Position numbers and translations under genes: made by a program. This document shows positions 1 to 8,608 of a stretch of 64,000 nucleotides of DNA, piece after piece; positions within the stretch are counted from its first letter, which is position 1; each line of letters begins with the position of its first letter. This stretch comes from Bacteroidia bacterium. GTDB taxonomy: Bacteria > Bacteroidota > Bacteroidia > Flavobacteriales > Flavobacteriaceae. The stretch is from positions 186,001 through 250,000 of the forward strand of contig JAUIBW010000003.1 of assembly GCA_030427585.1 (NCBI GenBank). The letters are read 5' to 3'. The notes under the pieces are model-generated. The model was not told the DNA's origin, searched no databases, and saw only the letters and a list, made by a program, of their open reading frames with translations.

Positions 1-1194
1 TATAGAGAAATCAAAAGTTGTCTGAATTTTTTCTTTAGAAGATACTTTAATATAGCCCCCTAGGTTCTTAACTAACTTTTCTACTGTAGAAAGCCCAATA
101 CCATTACCTTTATTACCACTCCTATCTGCAGTATTAGCAGTAGTGAAAAGCTCAAAAATAGTATCCAATTTATCATTCGGAATTCCCATTCCGTTATCCG
201 TTATTCTGAAATAATAGAAATTTTCATCTTCGTTTGTTTCTATTGATATAATGATCTGATCTTTGTCATTATATTTAATACTGTTTCCGATAAGATTAAA
301 GAAAATTTGTTTTAAGGCTAGTTTATTACACCGTATGATTGGATCTTCTTCTGGAAAATAGATAGTAAAATCCGGTTTCATCGTAAGTAAATCAACAATT
401 TTATTCAATAGGTGATTTAAATAAAATTCTTCGGGTTTATTATGTATTAAACTTTCACTCTCATAATGATCAAGTACATCACTAATATAACTACTCATAG
501 AGAAAGAAGAAGTTTTGATGTAATCGAAATATTCTAAACTTTCATTATCGAGTTTATCTCCCAGTTTAAGTTTTAATAAGTCTGTCGATGTAATAACATT
601 AGCTAATGGCATTTTGAGATCATGTGATATCACTCTTGCAAATTCCCTTAAAGATTCGTTATGTTTTTTTAACTTGTTTTGAATTATTTGAAGATCATTA
701 TTCTTTTTGTTAAGCTCAAAAAGAATAATTACTTGCTTTGCCAGAGCATTAAGGGATTCTAGCTGTTTATTAGAAAGCTCTCTGGGAACACTATCCATAA
801 CGCATAAGGAACCCAAAGCAAAACCATCTTTATCTACTAAAGGAATTCCGACATAAAAAATAATAGGTTTTTCTTCGAGAATAATAGGGCTGTCACTAAA
901 ACGCTTATCTTCTCGGGTATCTTTAATTATTAAAGGGGCATGAGGCTGTAAAACAACATGAGAGCAAAGTGAATTATTGCGAGGAGTCTCACACGTTTTT
1001 AATCCATGCTTAGATTTAAACCATTGTCTATCATTATCTACCAACGAAATTAGCGCCATATCTGTTTCACAGATATATGCAGCAAGAGCTGTAATCTCAT
1101 CAAACTCTTTCTGTGATTCGGTATCCAGAATGTCTAATGATTTTAAAGCTTCTAACCTAAAGTTTTCGTTTATGGGTATAGCATTCGATATCAT
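1..1194 (-). CDS. GAF-domain sensor histidine kinase (3' end outside the window)
   Basis: The reading frame starts at ATG 1194 and is open for 398 codons to base 1, so the C-terminus lies outside the window. Residues about 10-160 are a GAF domain of the type that opens many cytosolic bacterial kinases; no membrane segment is visible. A short coiled linker leads to a HisKA H-box with phospho-acceptor His191 (ISHDLKMP). The HATPase_c N-box (near NSIKYND), G1 box (DNGMGIP) and G2 box (GNGIGLS) follow, so the kinase core looks intact. It probably autophosphorylates in response to a small molecule or redox signal. No partner regulator is visible. A perfect inverted repeat lies 9 bases upstream of the start codon. 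Confidence 0.9.
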   Translation of the reverse strand, partial: MISNAIPINENFRLEALKSLDILDTESQKEFDEITALAAYICETDMALISLVDNDRQWFKSKHGLKTCETPRNNSLCSHVVLQPHAPLIIKDTREDKRFSDSPIILEEKPIIFYVGIPLVDKDGFALGSLCVMDSVPRELSNKQLESLNALAKQVIILFELNKKNNDLQIIQNKLKKHNESLREFARVISHDLKMPLANVITSTDLLKLKLGDKLDNESLEYFDYIKTSSFSMSSYISDVLDHYESESLIHNKPEEFYLNHLLNKIVDLLTMKPDFTIYFPEEDPIIRCNKLALKQIFFNLIGNSIKYNDKDQIIISIETNEDENFYYFRITDNGMGIPNDKLDTIFELFTTANTADRSGNKGNGIGLSTVEKLVKNLGGYIKVSSKEKIQTTFDFSI

Positions 1195-1203
1195 TCTCTT
1201 ACA

Positions 1204-1233
1204 AAGAATTGATGTATATAAGAATCAATTCTT
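1204..1233 (-). promoter_or_regulatory. Perfect 10-bp inverted repeat before the histidine kinase
   Basis: Arms AAGAATTGAT (1204-1213) and ATCAATTCTT (1224-1233) pair perfectly around a 10-base spacer. The dyad ends 9 bases upstream of the kinase start codon, so it could be an operator or an mRNA hairpin covering the ribosome-binding region. The role is inferred. Confidence 0.45.
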
Positions 1234-1384
1234 AATAAAATTAACAAAAATAACCCAGATAATGCGAATTAATTAGCATTACATAACAATTTTACGTGAT
1301 AACCGTAATGTTGTTTGAAAAAGATATACTACATATCTATATCCAAATTCATAAATGGGTTAAGAATAGTGATCAAATTCCTTT

Positions 1385-3187
1385 TTAGTACGCTTCAATA
1401 TCATCTTCTAATGTATGTATAAATAAAATAATATCCTTTATTTCCTGATTAGTTAGATTTAAGGGATTGGGAGGTAATGTTTGATATTCATTCTGGATAC
1501 CAATACCAATACCACCTCCACGGTTATAAAAATCGATAACATCTTCTAGAGTAGTATATACTCCGTTATGCATATATGGAGCTGTTTTTCCAGCATTTCT
1601 AATCGTTGGAGTCTTAAAAAAATGCTTTCTTTCGGGAGTATTATACACATAATACCTTCCTAAATCGGTACTAATAGTAGCATTGATAGTATCATTTTGT
1701 CCTGGAACCCCAATTAATTCGATTTCTGATTCTCTATAGTTAGGGGGGACAGTACCATTAAAAATAGGGGCAAAATGACATGTAGCACATTTGGCTTTAC
1801 CATTAAAAAGATTAAAACCATTAATTTCATTTTGAGTAAGCGTATGCTCCAGGCTGTTTATGTTTCGATCAAATTTAGAGTTAAAAGGCGCTAAACTTCT
1901 TATATAACTAGCCATAGCATTCCTAATTTCTGCATTGCTAACCTTTTGATTTTTAAAAACTTTTGCGAAACTTTTTGTGTATAGACTATCTTGTGTAACA
2001 ACTTCTCTTAGTGTTTCTAAATCTGTATGAAATTCATTTTCATTTTCTATCACAGCAATGATCTGGCCCTCTAAACTACCAGCTCTTTTATCATAGAAAA
2101 ATGCTTTTTGCAAGCCGGCATATAATAAAGTAGGAGTGTTACGTGTAACTTTTGCGCCAATTTTTAATCCATCTGTAAATGCCTTATCCGGATGATGGCA
2201 GGTAGCACAACTCATTTTTTTATTCGAAGATAGGTTAGTGTCGTAGAATAGCTTTTTTCCCAATGCTATTTTTTCTGAAGTCATTTCTCCAGAATTTCTA
2301 TCAGCAAAATAAGTGTGATTATAGGTATCTTGAGAAAAAAGAGAAGTAGCATCATTTTTTATTGCTAACTCAAAGGGAAAACTCACCTGCCAATCATTTA
2401 CAACCTGATTCCATAATTCTAATTGTTTATGCATATGATTTTTAATAAAGTGATATCGATCAAACGTGTTAAAATCACCATTTAAATCTTTAATTGATGC
2501 GTCTATTTCCTGATTCCATTTTTTTAAAAGTGCTACGTCGTTAAATTCATTTTTAAAGATCGATAAATACATCTTTAAGCTTTGGTATACTATTTTAGAC
2601 TCTTCCAAGGAATTCTCTAAGACAGGAGAATCAAAACCTGTTATTCCTGTAAGTGCAATTTGAACTATTGATTTTCTAAATAGCCATAAAAAATGATATG
2701 TCTTTAAGTGATTAAAACTGATATTTTTCTTAATTAGTTTTAATCTGTTTGATACCAGATTCAAGTGTTTGTTCACCAGTACAGCATTCATTTCTTCTGT
2801 AAAAATCTCTTCTTCGAGAACTTGATATCCACTTGGTTGTTTAGTTTTTATATCGGTAAAGTCATCTTCTTCAACTTTCAGAATGTTAGGTTGATTTAAG
2901 AAGCCATAGTTTTCAATATCCAAAGAAGCCAAAATGGGTTCAATTTTTTTGAAATACTTCCTGGATTGAAGGAAATATTTTTTGGTATTAGCAGTATTGG
3001 TTTTAGCACTATCCAGGTGATTAATTGCCATAGTGATATCGATAATGAATTGTTCTTTCATTTGGATATTGAATGGTGTTTTTTCTGTTTTTACTTCTTT
3101 CTTTTTTGAACAAGAAGAAAAAATACCGAATATGATAAAGAGGCTTATCACAAAATAAGCCTCTTTGTTGTATTTAAATAAAATCAT
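1385..3187 (-). CDS. Di-haem cytochrome c peroxidase (MauG/CcpA family) lipoprotein with a long N-terminal domain
   Basis: A 600-residue protein with an SPII signal peptide (FGIFSSC) that should be lipid-anchored outside the inner membrane. The C-terminal half has two c-type haem motifs, CATCHH at 327-332 and CATCHF at 467-472, and a later APYMHNG that may supply a distal Met ligand; this is the bacterial di-haem peroxidase/MauG pattern. Residues about 40-290 are a helical extension absent from classical 330-residue peroxidases; similar extensions occur in Bacteroidota homologues and faintly resemble imelysin-type helical domains. It starts 4 bp after the stop of the DUF839 lipoprotein gene, so the two are almost certainly cotranscribed. 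The electron donor and substrate (peroxide or a protein) cannot be told from sequence. Confidence 0.88.
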   Translation of the reverse strand: MILFKYNKEAYFVISLFIIFGIFSSCSKKKEVKTEKTPFNIQMKEQFIIDITMAINHLDSAKTNTANTKKYFLQSRKYFKKIEPILASLDIENYGFLNQPNILKVEEDDFTDIKTKQPSGYQVLEEEIFTEEMNAVLVNKHLNLVSNRLKLIKKNISFNHLKTYHFLWLFRKSIVQIALTGITGFDSPVLENSLEESKIVYQSLKMYLSIFKNEFNDVALLKKWNQEIDASIKDLNGDFNTFDRYHFIKNHMHKQLELWNQVVNDWQVSFPFELAIKNDATSLFSQDTYNHTYFADRNSGEMTSEKIALGKKLFYDTNLSSNKKMSCATCHHPDKAFTDGLKIGAKVTRNTPTLLYAGLQKAFFYDKRAGSLEGQIIAVIENENEFHTDLETLREVVTQDSLYTKSFAKVFKNQKVSNAEIRNAMASYIRSLAPFNSKFDRNINSLEHTLTQNEINGFNLFNGKAKCATCHFAPIFNGTVPPNYRESEIELIGVPGQNDTINATISTDLGRYYVYNTPERKHFFKTPTIRNAGKTAPYMHNGVYTTLEDVIDFYNRGGGIGIGIQNEYQTLPPNPLNLTNQEIKDIILFIHTLEDDIEAY

Positions 3188-3191
3188 AGGT

Positions 3192-4661
3192 TTATCGTTC
3201 TAAACCTTTAATTACATAAAGCATACTACCCTCTTTACGACTATTTGCTACATCGGGGTTTGCTGTAGGATCGGTAAAAGGCATTCCGTCTGCTCTTTCC
3301 CATCCATGATTTTGGGTAATCATAAGAAAAGTTTTATTTACACCTATAACGTCTGATATGTCAATCATACCTGTTATTTCCCAGATTCTATCTAGACTAC
3401 CATATCCAGCTGCTGCTGCTTTAGGTTGATCACATTCTAATACTACTTTTAATTCTCTAGTGTTTAAATTGTATTGATACAATCTCGAATAGTGATTTGC
3501 CGCAGGTTTAAAATCTTGAATGCCATTTGGATCTTCTTGTATGTAAGCATAATTTTCGGTTACTAAAATGTTATCTGGACTATGAAAAGCTTCAGCAGTA
3601 CCACCAATTTTGTCACCATCTAATACACAAGTTATTTTACCGGGGCCATATGGAGTTCTATTATTTAGTTCTACTTTGTATATTCTTCCAGAACGTGTTC
3701 CCTTTCCTACTAATCCGGGTTTATCCCTTCCTGTTACGGCAAAGTATACTTCTTGGTTATTCTTTCTGCTGCGTCCTCTTCTCCAATCTATATCTTCTAA
3801 TCTAGAAAATCCCATTACTCCTTTTTCTTTGGCTTCGGCATCTAATAAATCAATATCTTTTTCGGTTAATTCTACAAATTCCATATCATAAGAAACCCCT
3901 TCTTTCATATCTACTTCGTAGGTTACTCCTGGAGAGGTTACTTTCAATCCATATAATTTACCTCCTTCAAGATCACCTTGTCTACCAACATACATTCCTA
4001 GTTGCCCCGAAGGAACTTCGTTATTACTATTGTCATCACCAATAAAAACAACAGTTTTGCCTGGGTATGCACGTCTGCTCAATGCTACTGCATTTTCGGT
4101 AGACCATTGCCCCAATGCAGGTAACATTCTGGGGGCAGAAGCTTCTGATGCATTCTTATATGGGTTGGTTGCAAAAACGCCTTTAGAATTTCCTCCCCAC
4201 TCACCACCAGAAAGATATAGAGGACCAAAACCATGTACAGATGGAGTTATTAGTGAACCAGAACACTGGGCGGTATTTGCTGTGGCCAAAGCATTAAGGA
4301 TATGTTCTCCCTTAATAGGTTTAAAAGTTTCGTCTAATGTGATTCTGGCAATAGAATAATCTGCTTCTATATTATTAATTAAAGTAAATGTTCCGTTTTT
4401 ATTACGAAGTAATCCTGCACCATCTGCCATAGAACCATATGTAAAATCAGGAATATAGGTATCTTCAGAAGAAAGCAGGTTGTATATTTCTATATCAGAA
4501 AATTCGGGAGTTTTTTCTAATAAAACTGGGGAGATAGAATGGTTTTTCAGTTCAATTTTCCCTGTAGGAGGTTTAGTAGGCCCCCCTGTGTAGTCGTCTA
4601 AGTTGCAAGAGGTCAATAGTAATGCAGCACCTAGAGAGGCAATAAAAAGATAATTTTTCAT
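3192..4661 (-). CDS. PhoX-like (DUF839) lipoprotein
   Basis: The start at 4661 is preferred to the in-frame ATG at 4685 because it places a clean lipoprotein signal (MKNYLF, lipobox LLTSC with Cys19) at the N-terminus. The 489-residue mature part resembles the DUF839/PhoX beta-propeller family: a GGEWGGNSKG segment, repeated metal-ligand-like acidic and Gly-rich loops (VFIGDDNSNN), and a C-terminal ITQNHGWERADG stretch. Known PhoX proteins are Ca/Fe-dependent alkaline phosphatases exported by Tat, but this one is a Sec lipoprotein, so phosphatase activity is only a family-level guess. It is the first gene of a two-gene unit with the di-haem peroxidase 4 bp downstream, which hints at a shared envelope redox or phosphorus function. 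Confidence 0.75.
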   Translation of the reverse strand: MKNYLFIASLGAALLLTSCNLDDYTGGPTKPPTGKIELKNHSISPVLLEKTPEFSDIEIYNLLSSEDTYIPDFTYGSMADGAGLLRNKNGTFTLINNIEADYSIARITLDETFKPIKGEHILNALATANTAQCSGSLITPSVHGFGPLYLSGGEWGGNSKGVFATNPYKNASEASAPRMLPALGQWSTENAVALSRRAYPGKTVVFIGDDNSNNEVPSGQLGMYVGRQGDLEGGKLYGLKVTSPGVTYEVDMKEGVSYDMEFVELTEKDIDLLDAEAKEKGVMGFSRLEDIDWRRGRSRKNNQEVYFAVTGRDKPGLVGKGTRSGRIYKVELNNRTPYGPGKITCVLDGDKIGGTAEAFHSPDNILVTENYAYIQEDPNGIQDFKPAANHYSRLYQYNLNTRELKVVLECDQPKAAAAGYGSLDRIWEITGMIDISDVIGVNKTFLMITQNHGWERADGMPFTDPTANPDVANSRKEGSMLYVIKGLER

Positions 4662-4803
4662 GATTGTGTGGATTTTTGTTTCCACAAATTTAGTTTAAGG
4701 TCTCCCTCAACGACTTTATGAAGATGTTTTATGTTTATTAAAGAAATATCATCTAAATGTTTAGAATGTAAAATTAAGATTACTTTTTAGAATGGTTCTA
4801 AAC

Positions 4804-5577
4804 TTAAAATTTTTCAAAAACTCCAAGTCCAAATAAAGCGTAATCGTACTTAACCGGGTCTGTGGGATCTAAGTCCCTCAATTTTGTATCAAGCTCTAAC
4901 AATGCTTTTCCATCATTTTGTTTGCGTGTAAGCAATCCCAGTTTGCGAGCTACGTTTCCCGAGTGTACATCTAATGGGCATGATAATTGAGCAGGGGAGA
5001 GGTTACGCCAAATACCTAAATCAACCCCGGCAGAAGCATCTCTTACCATCCACCGTAGAAACATATTGATTCGTTTGGCAGCAGAGTTTTTATGAGGGTC
5101 ACTAACATGTTTTTCTGTTCTAATTAGGTGAGGTAAAGAAAAGAATTCTTTTTTAAAGTTATGAATTGCATTCTGAAAATTATCTTCTTCTTTATACAAT
5201 GTAAAAAATGCTTCCATGTCACCATACTTAGTATACACATGCCTTAGTGCTGTGATGAAGTAGGAGAGATCAGTACTATTAAAAGTTCGATGTACAAAAC
5301 CATTAAGATCTTCAAGATTTACCTGGGTATGATTCATTATAAAATCATACGGGCTATTCCCCAAAAGTGACATTAATTTGTGAGAATTGGTTAAGATGCT
5401 TTTTCGATTTCCCCAGGAAATGGTAGCGGTAAGGAATCCTGAGATTTCAATATCTTCTTTCTCAGTAAATAGATGAGGGATTTGTACCGGATCTGTTTCA
5501 ATAAATTTTGGTTGTTCATAGTAAAAAGCCTTTTCATCCAGAAAATCTTTGAGCTCGATATAGTTAAATTTCTTCAC
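4804..5577 (-). CDS. TIGR02757 (DUF2400) family protein
   Basis: A 257-residue cytosolic protein matching the TIGR02757 family, common in Bacteroidota and spirochaetes and of unknown biochemical function. Diagnostic stretches include a SGFLTATISWGNR motif near residue 50, a FLRWMVRD segment (about 170) and CPLDVHSGNVAR (about 200), which recall the helix-hairpin and catalytic-loop pattern of DNA glycosylases; that link is inference. Translation appears to begin at GTG 5577: an in-frame stop lies four codons upstream and the next Met is far inside. It is a single gene, convergent with nothing and divergent from the AraC regulator. Confidence 0.85.
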   Translation of the reverse strand: MKKFNYIELKDFLDEKAFYYEQPKFIETDPVQIPHLFTEKEDIEISGFLTATISWGNRKSILTNSHKLMSLLGNSPYDFIMNHTQVNLEDLNGFVHRTFNSTDLSYFITALRHVYTKYGDMEAFFTLYKEEDNFQNAIHNFKKEFFSLPHLIRTEKHVSDPHKNSAAKRINMFLRWMVRDASAGVDLGIWRNLSPAQLSCPLDVHSGNVARKLGLLTRKQNDGKALLELDTKLRDLDPTDPVKYDYALFGLGVFEKF

Positions 5578-5831
5578 GAGGATATAATATCATTTTATTG
5601 TCTTATTATCAGCAAAGATGATGATTTTAATGAATATCTATTGTTATTTAAGAAAAAGGTTAAATAAAATACAGATTCAAGTTTTGTGTACAATAAATTT
5701 ATGTGTTAAAAAGTTTATCTGTTTTAATGCTATTAAAAAAATAGTTTTTAGTATGTTACATTACATATAGGCATTTCTATTGATCTATATGATAACAGTC
5801 AGTGTTTTTTTGTTATTTAAAGATTCTTGAG

Positions 5832-6890
5832 ATGAAAATTATAGATTATTTATTTTTGATAAGCGGCTTACAAACGTTAGTTATCACTGTTATTCTTCTT
5901 TTTTACCGATCTAAAAAAGTACATATCAATAGATATCTGGGTCTGTTTTTTGTTACGCTATGTGTTGAGATGGTGATGTATTTTGTTTTTAAATATGTGA
6001 AACATCCTGCCGTTTATTATCACCCGTTTCGATTTAATTTTCTGAGTATGAGTTTTTTGTTTTTCTACGCAGTAGAAACGGCGGGAATTTATATAAAACA
6101 TAAAATCTATTATTATATTCCTGCAATCATAGAGTTTTTATTTTTATCAGTATTTTTTATTTTGGTGTTGCAAAATCCAGAAATGCATACGATTTTGAAT
6201 GAAATGCATTTTGGCAAAATAGTGAACATCTTTGCTGCAATCTATATTATAACAATGTCTGTTATGATTATTAAAATTAATAATAAACATAAGGAACAAT
6301 TATCGTATTACTATGAAGTCACCAAAAACAAATCATTAAATTGGTTAACGATTTTTTGTATTATCTGTATCCTATTTAATCTTTCAGGAAATTCATTTAA
6401 CTTGTTTATTAATGAAAAGTTTTATAGGTATTTGATGAATACTATTCATTTGCTTTCTCTCTATTATGTTACTATTGCGAGCCTGGTACAGATTAATATT
6501 ATAAATATGATTTCCCCCAAAGTAGAAGAAAAAGAAACTAAGGCAGAACTAGAAAATATTATGAGGATTATTGAAGAATATATGATAGAAACCAAAGCGT
6601 ATTTAAACCCTTCAATTACTTTAAAAACATTTGCCAAAGAGGTAAAATTGCCAGAAAGGTTAATTTCTAAAGCGATTAATAAGATAGAACATAAAAATTT
6701 CAATAATTATATTAATTATTACAGGATAGAAGAGTTTAAGCAACTTTTGTCTATGGATAGACATAAAAAATTTAGCATTTCTGCAATAGCTAACGAAGTT
6801 GGTTTTAACTCCAGAGCATCTTTTTACAAAAACTTCAAGGATATTGTTGGAGTTTCCCCTTCATCATATGCAAAAAACGTAGATGATTAA
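5832..6890 (+). CDS. AraC-family transcriptional regulator with membrane N-terminus
   Basis: The start is placed at ATG 5832, ten codons inside the longest frame, because MKIIDYLFLISG begins the first hydrophobic helix. Residues about 1-230 contain roughly seven membrane segments. A linker of about 25 residues leads to a C-terminal AraC helix-turn-helix pair (about 255-350), ending in the typical second-helix pattern (IANEVGFNSRASFYKNFKD) and the GVSPSSY tail. This membrane-anchored AraC architecture is widespread in Flavobacteriia, where such proteins often sit beside outer-membrane or efflux genes; the trigger is unknown. The downstream metalloprotease module is co-oriented, but a 550-bp spacer separates them, so regulation of it is possible but unproven. 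Confidence 0.88.
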   Translation: MKIIDYLFLISGLQTLVITVILLFYRSKKVHINRYLGLFFVTLCVEMVMYFVFKYVKHPAVYYHPFRFNFLSMSFLFFYAVETAGIYIKHKIYYYIPAIIEFLFLSVFFILVLQNPEMHTILNEMHFGKIVNIFAAIYIITMSVMIIKINNKHKEQLSYYYEVTKNKSLNWLTIFCIICILFNLSGNSFNLFINEKFYRYLMNTIHLLSLYYVTIASLVQINIINMISPKVEEKETKAELENIMRIIEEYMIETKAYLNPSITLKTFAKEVKLPERLISKAINKIEHKNFNNYINYYRIEEFKQLLSMDRHKKFSISAIANEVGFNSRASFYKNFKDIVGVSPSSYAKNVDD

Positions 6891-6903
6891 TTATCTTATT
6901 TTA

Positions 6904-6950
6904 TGTGTTTCTTATTATGATTTAAGACATCTTAAATCACGTTAGAGGAC
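6904..6950 (+). promoter_or_regulatory. Imperfect hairpin upstream of metalloprotease module 1
   Basis: The core is a perfect 10-bp dyad, TGATTTAAGA (6918-6927) and TCTTAAATCA (6930-6939), with outer arms that pair imperfectly out to GTGT/ACAC. A clearly homologous but longer hairpin occurs at 8439-8484 before the second module. It lies about 70-80 bases ahead of a short leader ORF in both copies. Confidence 0.55.
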
Positions 6951-7021
6951 ACCTGTTTGTTGATTAGTACGCTTTTTTTGTTGAATTTAGCATCAACTAA
7001 TTTTACACAAACAATAGACTT

Positions 7022-7063
7022 ATGAAAATACTATTAAACACTATTCCAAGTTCTTGTTTTTGA
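7022..7063 (+). CDS. Short leader ORF of module 1 (13 codons)
   Basis: ATG AAA ATA ... TGA encodes MKILLNTIPSSCF. Its start context and first ten codons match the 17-codon ORF at 8555 in the second module; the sequence diverges afterwards. It could be a leader peptide or the degraded start of a lost gene. No function can be assigned. Confidence 0.3.
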   Translation: MKILLNTIPSSCF

Positions 7064-7438
7064 TAAAAATTACAAGGACCTATGGATAACTACTGGTTAT
7101 ACATTTTTTTGGATATCAAAAATATAGACCAAATTATTTTAAATACAATTTTAGAGTCGAAGGTACCATTTTGAAGGCTTAAAGTTGAAAATTTAAAATT
7201 CTCATTATAACAATCAAAAAACAACTTTCTCGCTCAGGCCAATTTTAGATGTTTTTTTATGCTAGACTAACTTAGGTATACTTGGTTATATGGCCATATG
7301 CTAAAGTGGCTTGAAGACTATACAGAATATATTATTTCAGTATTAAGATTTCAAAGTTCTTAATATCTAATTTTTTAATCAAGATGATAGAAAACCTTTT
7401 GGTTTTTATTGATTCACACAAATTAACAAACTTAAAAT
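7064..7438 (+). other. Leader region of metalloprotease module 1
   Basis: This is the AT-rich stretch between the short ORF and the protease. It aligns patchily with 8609-8976, the block around 7140-7235 being recognisably similar. It ends in a strongly conserved segment (about 7341-7438) holding a dyad TATTAAGA-N9-TCTTAATA (7341-7365) and a small hairpin AAAACC-TTTT-GGTTTT (7391-7406) just before the start codon. No convincing gene is seen here. Confidence 0.5.
7341..7365 (+). promoter_or_regulatory. Conserved dyad before metalloprotease 1
   Basis: Arms TATTAAGA and TCTTAATA flank TTTCAAAGT. The identical 25-bp element is at 8878-8902 before the paralogue. Its central TCAAAGTTCTTA also occurs inverted just after the gene (8294-8305). 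It is a candidate operator or 5' UTR hairpin. Confidence 0.55.
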
Positions 7439-8281
7439 ATGAAAACTATCAAATTATTAGCGCTAAGCGCTATCGTGGCAGGATGCATCACTTCTTGTCA
7501 AAAAGAAGAAGTTGCTGCCGAAGTAAATGAAATAGATAATACTCCTACAAAAGAACAACTTCTTAAATTAGAAAGCATGGGAGTTAATACAGAAGATGTA
7601 TCTGTAAAAACGGTAACCGATCTGGATGGAAGTAGTGCAGACTACTTTGTTAATGGAACGGATCTAGGAATACCAGTTGCTGGACTTGCAGATCAGCCAA
7701 GCTTAGGGGTTATGGATAACGGAATGAAGCAGTATAGAACAAGTAACATTGTCTCTAGTAATAACCGTACAATTAATGTATTAGGTTATACAGGTGGTGG
7801 TGGTAATGGACTGTCTAATACAGGGAGACAGGCATTACAGAGAGCTGTTGATAGATACAATAGTTTAAATACTTCTCTTAACATGATACTTACTTTTGGT
7901 ACTAATTACCAGGCTGCTGATTTAGTAGTATACGTAAGAAGTGACTTAGGGTCAGGTGGATTAGCAGGATTTCCTTCTGGTGGAAGACCATACAAGTGGG
8001 CGAGAATCGGGCCTAGTGTCAAAAATAGAGGAGTTGCGTATACTCAACATGTTATTGCTCATGAAATGGGGCATTGTATAGGATTACGTCATACAGATTG
8101 GCAGAGAAGAGTATGCGATGGTCAACCAGAAGGTCAAGGTGCTGATGGTGCTATCCATATTCCAGGAACTCCAACTGGAGTAGATATCACATCTTTGATG
8201 ATTTCTTGTCCAGCACAAGGAAACCCTCAAAATGGGACTCTAAATAGAAATGACGTTATTGCATTGGAGTACATGTATTAA
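7439..8281 (+). CDS. M57-type (HEIGH-like) zinc metalloprotease lipoprotein, copy 1
   Basis: A 280-residue SPII lipoprotein (AGCITSC near residues 14-20), expected to be lipid-anchored in the envelope or on the cell surface. Residues about 110-280 are the protease domain: HEMGHCIGLRH at 208-218 is an extended HExxHxxGxxH zinc motif (His208, Glu209, His212, His218), followed by a SLMISCPA Met-turn candidate. This fits the dual-action HEIGH peptidase (M57) family. The region between about 30 and 100 may be a propeptide. The paralogue at 8977 is the same length within four residues and nearly identical around the active site and the FPSGGRPYKWARIGPS segment. Flanking leader and terminator are duplicated with it. 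The substrate is unknown. Confidence 0.88.
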   Translation: MKTIKLLALSAIVAGCITSCQKEEVAAEVNEIDNTPTKEQLLKLESMGVNTEDVSVKTVTDLDGSSADYFVNGTDLGIPVAGLADQPSLGVMDNGMKQYRTSNIVSSNNRTINVLGYTGGGGNGLSNTGRQALQRAVDRYNSLNTSLNMILTFGTNYQAADLVVYVRSDLGSGGLAGFPSGGRPYKWARIGPSVKNRGVAYTQHVIAHEMGHCIGLRHTDWQRRVCDGQPEGQGADGAIHIPGTPTGVDITSLMISCPAQGNPQNGTLNRNDVIALEYMY

Positions 8282-8293
8282 TATAAAATTTAG

Positions 8294-8305
8294 TAAGAAC
8301 TTTGA
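8294..8305 (+). repeat. Inverted copy of the leader motif after metalloprotease 1
   Basis: TAAGAACTTTGA is the exact reverse complement of TCAAAGTTCTTA inside the leader dyad at 7341-7365, so the gene is bracketed by a 12-bp inverted repeat. Confidence 0.5.
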
Positions 8306-8319
8306 TTTTTTTTAGAAGG

Positions 8320-8345
8320 GACTGCCTGAGAGGGCAGTCTTTTCG
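8320..8345 (+). terminator. Rho-independent terminator of metalloprotease 1
   Basis: Stem GACTGCC (8320-8326) pairs with GGCAGTC (8333-8339), followed by TTTT. The same stem sequence recurs after the second copy. Confidence 0.85.
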
Positions 8346-8438
8346 CATTTCAGTTGTTTTTTTATTGATAAGTGTATTATGGTTGTAATTAAAGTCAGAA
8401 AACCCCATCACCTATTGTGTTAAGCGTCTTTTTATAAG

Positions 8439-8484
8439 TGTCTTTAATCGTGATTTAGGATGTCTTAAATCACGATTAAAGACA
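8439..8484 (+). promoter_or_regulatory. Long near-perfect hairpin upstream of module 2
   Basis: Arms of 22 bp (8439-8460 and 8463-8484) pair with a single wobble around a 2-base loop (TG). The core TGATTTA...TTAAATCA matches the hairpin of module 1. No T-run follows, so it is not a normal terminator. It may be an operator, an RNA processing site or a small mobile palindrome. Confidence 0.6.
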
Positions 8485-8554
8485 TCTAATTATTGATTTG
8501 AGTATTTTTTTTGCTGAATTTAGCATCAACTAATTTTACACAAACATTCAACTT

Positions 8555-8608
8555 ATGAAAACACTATTCAACAGTATTCCAATTTTGTTTTTACTAAATA
8601 AACAATAG
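8555..8608 (+). CDS. Short leader ORF of module 2 (17 codons)
   Basis: This encodes MKTLFNSIPILFLLNKQ. The 5' flank (CAACTAATTTTACACAAACA) and the first codons are shared with the ORF at 7022. It sits 70 bases after the large hairpin and about 370 bases before the protease start. Function unknown; it may be a leader peptide or a gene fossil. Confidence 0.3.
   Translation: MKTLFNSIPILFLLNKQ

Noticed and set aside
977..1276. 99-codon plus-strand ORF
   Set aside because: It is antisense to the GAF domain of the histidine kinase and has no family features.
8439..8484. Terminator for an upstream gene
   Set aside because: It has no T-run on either strand, and a proper terminator for the preceding gene is already present at 8320-8345.
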